In this document: in pieces, positions 6,808-11,436 of the stretch
How the letters are laid out: the number at the start of each line of letters is the position of its first letter
How positions within the stretch are numbered: position 1 is the stretch's first letter
NCBI GenBank assembly: GCA_046048095.1
Contig: JBJOGS010000077.1
Coordinates: 1 to 11,436, forward strand
Reading direction: 5' to 3'
DNA from: UBA3478 sp046048095
Lineage (GTDB): Bacteria; Bacteroidota; Bacteroidia; Flavobacteriales; Flavobacteriaceae
DNA length: 11,436 nt
The notes under the pieces: model-generated
What the model was told of the DNA's origin: nothing
Databases searched by the model: none
Seen by the model: only the letters and a program-made list of their open reading frames with translations
Position numbers and translations under genes: made by a program

Positions 6808-7524
6808 CTAGCCTTCTTTTAGAATAGCGAAAATACTCGGTCTTTTGTGCAGGGACGGGATGGGTTTTCGCAGCCACTCCACTATCGGACGTGAGTAGAT
6901 TTCTTGAGTAGAGAGACTCATTTCAACACCGACGGTCAATAAGGTATTCATGCTCAGGTGTTCGAGGAGCTCCTTGAGTAATTTGTCGTTTCTATACGGA
7001 GTTTCCATGAACAATTGGGTTTGCTGATGCAGCATGGATTCTCGCTCGAGGAGTTTCAATTGTTTTTTTCTTTCGCTTGCATCGTGCGGAAGGTATCCGT
7101 GAAAGGCGAAACGCTGACCATTCAGTCCACTTGCCATTAGGGTCAGAAGAATCGATGAAGGGCCAATTAGAGGATGAACACGAATGCCAAGCTCATGGCA
7201 TTTTCTTACAACTAAAGCCCCTGGATCTGCTACTGCAGGGCATCCGGCCTCTGACAGTAAACCGACGGGGTGTCCTTGTATACAAGGCTTTAACATGGTT
7301 TCAATCTCTTCATTCGGAGTGTTTAGGTTGAGCACTTGAAGAGAAAGAGAAGACTGATCGATTTGCGGATGAATTTGTTTTAAGTGCCGTCTTGCCGTCT
7401 TTTCGTTTTCAACAATGAAGTAGGTCAGTGACTTTACGATATCGATTACGCCTTGGGGTAAAGAATTAGAGACATCCGAAGCTCCTAAGGGTACGGGGAT
7501 AAGATAAAGCAGGCCGTTATCCAT
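6808..7524 (-). CDS. RsmI-like tetrapyrrole-methylase-family SAM methyltransferase
   Basis: A 238-residue member of the SAM-dependent family that includes RsmI, which 2'-O-methylates C1402 of 16S rRNA. It keeps LYLIPVPLG at the N-terminus, IVENEKTARRHLK at 37-49, the SAM-loop motif SEAGCPAVADPG at 91-102, GPSSILL at 121-127, FHGYLP at 141-146, and METPYRNDKLL at 173-183. It differs from canonical RsmI, which is about 280 residues, in lacking the RGTL-containing C-terminal part. It ends instead with a short KRPSIFAILKEG tail. It is therefore probably a distinct paralogue found in Bacteroidota, and its target (rRNA or other) is uncertain. It starts 23 nt after the dnaA stop in the same direction with no terminator between, so it is likely co-transcribed with dnaA. 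Its TAG stop touches the mltG stop. Confidence 0.85.
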   Translation of the reverse strand: MDNGLLYLIPVPLGASDVSNSLPQGVIDIVKSLTYFIVENEKTARRHLKQIHPQIDQSSLSLQVLNLNTPNEEIETMLKPCIQGHPVGLLSEAGCPAVADPGALVVRKCHELGIRVHPLIGPSSILLTLMASGLNGQRFAFHGYLPHDASERKKQLKLLERESMLHQQTQLFMETPYRNDKLLKELLEHLSMNTLLTVGVEMSLSTQEIYSRPIVEWLRKPIPSLHKRPSIFAILKEG

Positions 7525-7547
7525 AGAGGGCTGAGGCGATCGTTGCG

Positions 7548-8963
7548 CTAAGAAAACTTCTTAGAAAGATCTTCGATATATTTTTTGAACTGCTTGTCGG
7601 TATCCGCTAGATTTTCAACGGTGCGGCAGGCATGCAATACAGTAGCATGGTCTCGTTTTCCAATTTGAGAACCGATGCTTGCCAAGGAGGCTTTGGTAAA
7701 GCGCTTTGCAAAATACATAGCCAGTTGTCTTGCCTGAACAATATGGCGTTTGCGAGTTTTAGATTGCAGCGTGATTAAATCCATTTCGAAATAATCCGCC
7801 ACCATTTTCTGAATGTACTCGATGGACACCTCTTTTTTAGTGTTCTTCACAAACTTGTCTACGACTTGTTGCGCGAGCTCAAGATTGATTTCTTTTTTAT
7901 TAAACGAGGCTTGCGCAATGAGAGAAATAATCGCTCCTTCGAGTTCTCTGATGTTGCTCTTAATGTTTTGAGCAATGTAGTCAATGATCTCTTCGGGCAT
8001 CACCATGCCGTCGAGGTAGAGTTTATTTTTGAGAATGGCCACCCGAGTTTGGTAATCTGGCGGGCTGAGTTCAGCAGAGAGTCCCCATTTGAATCGCGAA
8101 AGCAAACGCTGTTCAATATCTTGCATATCAACCGGCGCTTTATCTGAAGTTAACACCACTTGTTTGCCGTTTTGATGGAGGTGATTGAAGATGTGGAAAA
8201 ACACATCTTGAGTTCCGCTTTTTCCTGCTAAAAACTGTACATCATCGATTAATAATACATCTATGAGCTGGTAGAAATGAATAAAATCGTTTCGCGTGTT
8301 GTTCTTTACGGACTCTATGTATTGCTGGGTAAACTTCTCGGCTGAAATATATAGAATGGTCTTCTCAGAATATTTTTCTTTAATATCCACACCTATAGCA
8401 TGCAGCAGGTGGGTTTTTCCGAGCCCAACATTACCGAAAATAAGCAGCGGATTAAAAGAGGTTCCTCCTGGTTTGTTGGCAACGGCCTGACCGGCTGATC
8501 GCGCTAATCGATTCGATTCCCCTTCTAAAAAGTTTTCGAAACTATATGAGGCGTTGAGTTGGGCGTCGATTTTTATGTTGCGAATCCCTGGTATAACAAA
8601 TGGATTTTTTAGACCAGGATCTTTGGCCACAATAGGCACGTCTATCTCTTGAGGAGCAAAAAGACTTTTAGGTTTGCTTGGAATCTGCTCTGTAAATGAA
8701 GATGATTTGTCAGCGTTTTCCATTTTGATCACATAGACCAATTTGGCATTTTCGCCAAGCTCTTTTCTTAGCGCTACACGAAGCAATTTAACGTAATGCT
8801 CTTCGAGCCATTCATAAAAGAATTTGCTTGGTACTTGAATGCTCAACGCTTGATCTTGAAGCTTGACCGGAATGATGGGTTCAAACCATGTTTTATACGC
8901 CTGAGGTTGAATGTTGTCTTCAATAAAAGACAGACATTGTTTCCAAACGTATTCCGCAGACAT
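7548..8963 (-). CDS. dnaA: Chromosomal replication initiator protein DnaA
   Basis: ATP-dependent initiator that binds oriC and opens the duplex. From the ATG at 8963 the product has 471 residues. A TTG two codons upstream (8969) also keeps the frame, but ATG giving MSAEYVWKQC fits the family better. Domain I spans about 1-80 (YKTWFEPI), with a short linker at about 85-125. The AAA+ domain has Walker A GNVGLGKT at 177-184, Walker B VLLIDD at 236-241, the box VII arginine R286 (in QRLLSRF), and sensor-2 R339 (in NIRELEGA). The C-terminal DNA-binding domain carries GKRDHATVLHACRTV at 435-449, with R437, D438, H439 and T441 for DnaA-box contact. It is divergent from a thioesterase gene. No dnaN, recF or gyrB neighbour is present. 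Identification is certain. Confidence 0.98.
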   Translation of the reverse strand: MSAEYVWKQCLSFIEDNIQPQAYKTWFEPIIPVKLQDQALSIQVPSKFFYEWLEEHYVKLLRVALRKELGENAKLVYVIKMENADKSSSFTEQIPSKPKSLFAPQEIDVPIVAKDPGLKNPFVIPGIRNIKIDAQLNASYSFENFLEGESNRLARSAGQAVANKPGGTSFNPLLIFGNVGLGKTHLLHAIGVDIKEKYSEKTILYISAEKFTQQYIESVKNNTRNDFIHFYQLIDVLLIDDVQFLAGKSGTQDVFFHIFNHLHQNGKQVVLTSDKAPVDMQDIEQRLLSRFKWGLSAELSPPDYQTRVAILKNKLYLDGMVMPEEIIDYIAQNIKSNIRELEGAIISLIAQASFNKKEINLELAQQVVDKFVKNTKKEVSIEYIQKMVADYFEMDLITLQSKTRKRHIVQARQLAMYFAKRFTKASLASIGSQIGKRDHATVLHACRTVENLADTDKQFKKYIEDLSKKFS

Positions 8964-9159
8964 CTTCAAAAGAGTTGTTTTAGGTATTCTTAAATTCGCT
9001 ACAAATGAATGTACAAAGACTCAAGATGAGGTCCTGAGCGTCGAAGCAAATATGTTCACTTCTTTTGGTTAAAAAAAATAAAAATAGGGTTGTAATATTT
9101 CTTTTTTTATCATAACTCTAGAGCCTAGTCTGTTTACATTCGCTTAATCATTTACTAAC
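8964..9159. other. AT-rich divergent intergenic region between dnaA and the thioesterase gene
   Basis: The largest gene-free stretch here, 196 bp. It holds an A-rich run at 9071-9086 (eight A, T, five A, TA) and a T-rich run at 9102-9108 that could partly pair with it. I find no copy of the DnaA box TTATNCACA on either strand, so I do not call an origin. On the minus strand CATATTTG (9054-9047) and TTCATTTG (9009-9002) each match the -7 consensus at seven of eight positions and are candidate dnaA promoters. On the plus strand TACATTCG (9135-9142) is an equally weak candidate for the thioesterase gene. Confidence 0.4.
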
Positions 9160-9573
9160 ATGAAAAACAAGGGAGAAATACAGGTGAGAGTGCGTTATTC
9201 TGAGACAGACCAAATGGGGGTGGTGTATCACTCTAACTATTTGAATTACTTAGAGTTGTCAAGAGTAGAGTGGTTGAGAGACCTTGGATTTTCGTATGCG
9301 GAATTAGAGAAAAATGGGGTGCTGCTCCCGGTAGTTCACGCTGCTCTAAATTACCGCTACCCAGCCCGTTATGATGATCTTTTACGCATTGAAACTTGGG
9401 TGAGTGAATTAGGTGGATCGTCTATAGAATTTCACAGTGAAATATTCAACGAAAACAACCAATTATTGGTAGAAGGTGTAGTGCGATTGGTATGTATTCA
9501 AGCCGACACGTTTAAACCGATGGCGGTGCCTGAATATCTTCGCGAAGTATTGGCAAAAGCGGTAGCGGATTAA
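9160..9573 (+). CDS. YbgC/4-hydroxybenzoyl-CoA-type acyl-CoA thioesterase
   Basis: Hotdog-fold hydrolase of acyl-CoA thioesters. The 137-residue product has the normal length for the family. The N-terminal signature VRYSETDQMGVVYHSNYLNY (11-30) contains the catalytic-type aspartate D17 and H24, Y27 and then E32. It is followed by the helix LSRVEWLRDLGF, a typical second-strand region LNYRYPARYDDLLRIET and the closing ALNYRYP-to-VRLVCI sheet. In proteobacteria YbgC belongs to the tol-pal cluster; no tol genes are visible here, so the substrate and role are open. It diverges from dnaA. Its TAA stop overlaps the ribD stop on the other strand. The family call is firm; specificity is unknown. Confidence 0.92.
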   Translation: MKNKGEIQVRVRYSETDQMGVVYHSNYLNYLELSRVEWLRDLGFSYAELEKNGVLLPVVHAALNYRYPARYDDLLRIETWVSELGGSSIEFHSEIFNENNQLLVEGVVRLVCIQADTFKPMAVPEYLREVLAKAVAD

Positions 9574-10637
9574 TCGATAAACTTCTTTCGATTTAAGGCG
9601 TGAAGTACGACATCTTCGCCGCTTCTTTCTTTCTTCTTTAACTCTTCGTACTTCGGGGCCTTTAATCCTGTGTAACGCTTTTTTGAAGCCTTAAACACCA
9701 CAATTTCATCCCATAAATTCTGATCGATGAAATTTTGCAAGGTAGCTGCGCCACCTTCAATAAGTACAGAGGGATATCCAAAGGCGTACAATTGTTCTAG
9801 GCCTTCTTTTAAACTTTTCGCCCAGAGCACTCTAGAAGAAGATTTCTCTATTGGACTTGGGGTAGAAGTGAGGTGATTGTGAATAAAGAGTATTGAGAAA
9901 TTGCTCAGGTTTGGATGAAAGGTTTCATGTAAAAACCGTGTGTCACTTGTCAGGATAAAAGGTGTTGGAGTGTTTCCAGCCCAATGTCTTGTAGTGAGCT
10001 TTGGCTCATCCTTGAGAAAGGTTGTGCTGCCGACGATGATGGCTGAATGTTGAGCTCGCAATTTATGGGCGTATTGTCTAGACCAATTTGAAGAAATCCA
10101 GGTGATCTCTTCAGGAGATGTATCTGAGCTGAGCGGTGCAAAAATTCCATCTTCACTCTCAGCCCATTTAAGAGTAACGAAACTTCTTCGGTGTTGAATG
10201 CTTTTCAAGAAATGCCGATGATGGTGGGCACATTCCTCTGACAAGATCCCCAAATGTGTTTTGATCTGTGCTTCATTCAGCAAGGCTATTCCCTTTCCGG
10301 CTACTTTGGGGTTGGGGTCTTCTACACCAATAACTACTTCTTTGACCCCCTCTTTCACTAAGCGCAGCGCGCAAGGAGGGGTCTTTCCGAAATGCGCACA
10401 AGGTTCTAAAGTGACGTACACAGTTGAAGCTGGCAACAAGGCGCGATGTGAAGGTTGAATGGATTCAATCGCATTAATTTCGGCATGAGCACCTCCGTAT
10501 CGACTAGTGTAGCCCTCGCCGATAATTGTATTTCGGTGCACAATAACACAGCCTACTGAAGGATTAGGTGAGGAGTGGTATACTCCTCTAAGGGCGAGTT
10601 GAAGCGCCCTTCTCATGTAGATTTCATGTATCTTCAC
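9570..10637 (-). CDS. ribD: Bifunctional riboflavin biosynthesis deaminase/reductase RibD
   Basis: Catalyses two successive steps of riboflavin synthesis: deamination of the GTP-derived pyrimidine and NADPH reduction of its ribose side chain. From the GTG at 10637 the product has 355 residues and begins VKIHEIYMRRALQLA, matching the usual N-terminus HE-YM-R-LA. The deaminase zinc site is GAHAEINAI (H51, E53) plus EPCAHFGKTPPC (C80, C89). VIGVEDPNPKVAGKGI follows at about 102-117. The reductase half has ISSNWSR, HSAIIVGSTTFLKDEPKLTTR from about 197, and VLIEGGAATLQNF at 292-304. The frame stays open for 106 more codons upstream to an ATG at 10955, but that part is antisense to the neighbouring acetyltransferase and resembles no RibD. 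An ATG at 10616 (MRRAL) is the alternative start. The stop overlaps that of the convergent thioesterase. Confidence 0.95.
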   Translation of the reverse strand: MKIHEIYMRRALQLALRGVYHSSPNPSVGCVIVHRNTIIGEGYTSRYGGAHAEINAIESIQPSHRALLPASTVYVTLEPCAHFGKTPPCALRLVKEGVKEVVIGVEDPNPKVAGKGIALLNEAQIKTHLGILSEECAHHHRHFLKSIQHRRSFVTLKWAESEDGIFAPLSSDTSPEEITWISSNWSRQYAHKLRAQHSAIIVGSTTFLKDEPKLTTRHWAGNTPTPFILTSDTRFLHETFHPNLSNFSILFIHNHLTSTPSPIEKSSSRVLWAKSLKEGLEQLYAFGYPSVLIEGGAATLQNFIDQNLWDEIVVFKASKKRYTGLKAPKYEELKKKERSGEDVVLHALNRKKFID

Positions 10638-10641
10638 CAGG

Positions 10642-10649
10642 CAAAAATA
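10642..10649 (-). promoter_or_regulatory. Bacteroidota -7 promoter box for ribD
   Basis: The minus strand reads TATTTTTG, a perfect TAnnTTTG, only four bases before the ribD GTG start. Transcription would begin at or within a few bases of that GTG, giving a leaderless message. If translation instead starts at the ATG at 10616, the leader would be about 20 nt. The whole 23-bp gap between the divergent genes is taken up by this element and a few bases, and no good -33 TTTG is visible because that region lies in the opposite gene. Confidence 0.5.
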
Positions 10650-10660
10650 ATCAATAGAAC

Positions 10661-11164
10661 ATGGCGCACTCTTTTTTAAAAGAGCGGTTGGTGTTAAGAC
10701 CACTTTATCCTGATGATGATGACCAAATGGGGTATTTGATTCAAAGTGTTCTAGAAGAGATGAATGCTCCGAAAACCGGTACCGCTTATGCGGATCCTCA
10801 TCTATTTCATCTATCAGATTATTACGCACATTCGGGTCGAATGTATTACGTGATTGCTGATGACCATACCGTGTATGGAGGCGGAGGATTTGGGGATCTA
10901 CCGGGGGCGGAAACTTCGGTTTGTGAAATCCAAAAAATGTATTTTTCGCAGTCACTTCGAGGGCTAGGATGGGGAGAGCGCTTACTGCGTTTTATTATGG
11001 ATGAGGCAGCTAAATCAGGGTATAAGCGTGCTTACATCGAGACCTTAGAAAGTATGAAGATTGCTCAGAATTTGTACAGAAAAATTGGTTTCAAGAAGCT
11101 AGAAGGGCCTTTAGGAGCCACGGGGCACTCCTCTTGCCCTATTCATTTGATTATAGATCTATGA
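10661..11164 (+). CDS. GNAT family N-acetyltransferase
   Basis: A 167-residue single-domain acetyl-CoA-dependent acetyltransferase of unknown substrate. LKERLVLRPLYPDDDDQM forms the first strand and helix. YGGGGFGDLPG (72-82) precedes motif A, where CEIQKMYFSQSLRGLGWG (88-105) ends in the acetyl-CoA loop R100-G105. AYIETLESMKIAQNLYRKIGF at 124-144 is the usual motif B with the tyrosine and final GF. The C-terminus GATGHSSCPIHL is typical of a common subgroup of small GNATs. It diverges from ribD with 23 bp between starts and shares an ATGA overlap with prmC, so it is probably translated together with it. A weak -7 candidate TAGATTTC (10618-10625) lies inside ribD. Any link to translation-factor modification rests on context only. 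Confidence 0.88.
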   Translation: MAHSFLKERLVLRPLYPDDDDQMGYLIQSVLEEMNAPKTGTAYADPHLFHLSDYYAHSGRMYYVIADDHTVYGGGGFGDLPGAETSVCEIQKMYFSQSLRGLGWGERLLRFIMDEAAKSGYKRAYIETLESMKIAQNLYRKIGFKKLEGPLGATGHSSCPIHLIIDL

Positions 11165-11436
11165 CCTATCCCGAATTGCTAAGGTGGTCCCGTGAGCAAT
11201 TAAACGCCTTATACTCAAATCAAGAGGTGCAGCATCTTGTTCGTATCTGGATGGATGAGCAATCTCAAGGTTGGTATACGTTTTTGCTCAGCGATCCTAA
11301 ATACATAATCACTCAAGAGCAGGTTGCTCAGTTTAAGGACTACATTCACGCGTTAAGGGATGCCACTCCTTATCAGTATGTCTTGGGGTATGCTGATTTC
11401 TTATCTCTGCGCTTTGAGGTGAACCCATCTACCTTG
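11161..11436 (+). CDS. prmC: PrmC (HemK) release-factor glutamine N5-methyltransferase, N-terminal part
   Basis: Methylates the glutamine of the GGQ motif in peptide-chain release factors RF1 and RF2, improving termination. The 92 visible codons run from the ATG at 11161 to the window edge and cover the N-terminal helical substrate-binding domain. The diagnostic stretch is ATPYQYVLGYADFLSLRFEV (69-88), matching the family pattern P-QY-x-x-G-x-x-x-F-x-x-x-x-F-x-V, followed by NPSTL where the family continues to PR. The SAM-binding domain and the NPPY motif lie beyond the window. The start overlaps the acetyltransferase stop as ATGA, indicating translational coupling. Adjacency to ribD supports the call, since the two genes are often neighbours in Bacteroidota to my recollection. 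The truncation is due only to the window edge. Confidence 0.88.
   Translation, partial: MTYPELLRWSREQLNALYSNQEVQHLVRIWMDEQSQGWYTFLLSDPKYIITQEQVAQFKDYIHALRDATPYQYVLGYADFLSLRFEVNPSTL

Noticed and set aside
7517..7525. TTATCCATA, one mismatch from the DnaA box TTATCCACA.
   Set aside because: It is a single near-match that overlaps the start codon of the methyltransferase gene, with no other boxes clustered around it.
8964..8969. A TTG start for dnaA two codons before the ATG.
   Set aside because: ATG at 8963 gives a family-like N-terminus and is the stronger initiation codon.
9071..9108. The A-tract and T-tract as a terminator or cruciform.
   Set aside because: Pairing is interrupted after about eight A-T pairs, there is no GC stem, and no gene ends there.
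10638..10955. A 106-codon N-terminal extension of the ribD reading frame starting at ATG 10955.
   Set aside because: It is entirely antisense to, or upstream within, the divergent acetyltransferase gene, is rich in His/Pro/Asn low-information sequence, and matches no RibD. The family N-terminus begins at the GTG at 10637.
1..11436. A new defence, mobile or biosynthetic system.
   Set aside because: Every substantial frame is explained by a known family, spacing is tight, and composition and codon use look uniform by eye; no inverted-repeat-flanked insert, integrase, toxin-antitoxin pair or unexplained gene cluster is present.

Overview
The window reads as a compact stretch of core chromosome from a member of the Bacteroidota, most likely a marine-type Flavobacteriales relative. 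Supporting signs are the monomeric isocitrate dehydrogenase, the 116-residue L19, the RsmI-like methyltransferase next to dnaA, the absence of Shine-Dalgarno sequences before starts, and several TAnnTTTG motifs (the Bacteroidota -7 promoter element) just upstream of genes. No tRNA, rRNA, insertion sequence, phage gene, CRISPR array or toxin/defence cassette is visible. Only the two genes at the window edges are incomplete.

Left block (1-4343, minus strand). Reading in the direction of transcription: an HtrA/DegQ-type periplasmic protease, trmD (tRNA m1G37 methyltransferase), rplS (ribosomal protein L19) with its own promoter-like box and a clear intrinsic terminator, then the NADP isocitrate dehydrogenase gene, which runs off the left edge. 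The dehydrogenase promoter lies directly against the rplS terminator.

Centre (4344-6807, plus strand). A 109-bp divergent region carries a perfect 10-bp tandem repeat and a possible 9-codon leader ORF. It leads into a tight operon: dapF (meso-diaminopimelate formation), a SpeG/RimJ-like acetyltransferase that starts inside dapF, and mltG (endolytic murein transglycosylase). Two of the three genes act in peptidoglycan supply and chain termination.

Right-centre (6808-9573). An RsmI-like methyltransferase lies downstream of dnaA on the minus strand, and its stop codon abuts the mltG stop with no spacer. dnaA is divergent from a hotdog-fold acyl-CoA thioesterase across an AT-rich gap of about 200 bp.

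Right block (9570-11436). ribD (riboflavin deaminase/reductase) is on the minus strand. Diverging from it with only 23 bp between starts are a GNAT acetyltransferase and prmC (release-factor glutamine methyltransferase), which overlap as ATGA; prmC is cut by the right edge.

I see no convincing undescribed system. The items worth a second look are compact regulatory arrangements (helically phased repeat, leader ORF, terminator against promoter, probable leaderless ribD), two pairs of touching convergent genes, and two enzymes of unclear substrate: the acetyltransferase inside the dapF-mltG operon and the C-terminally shortened RsmI paralogue.
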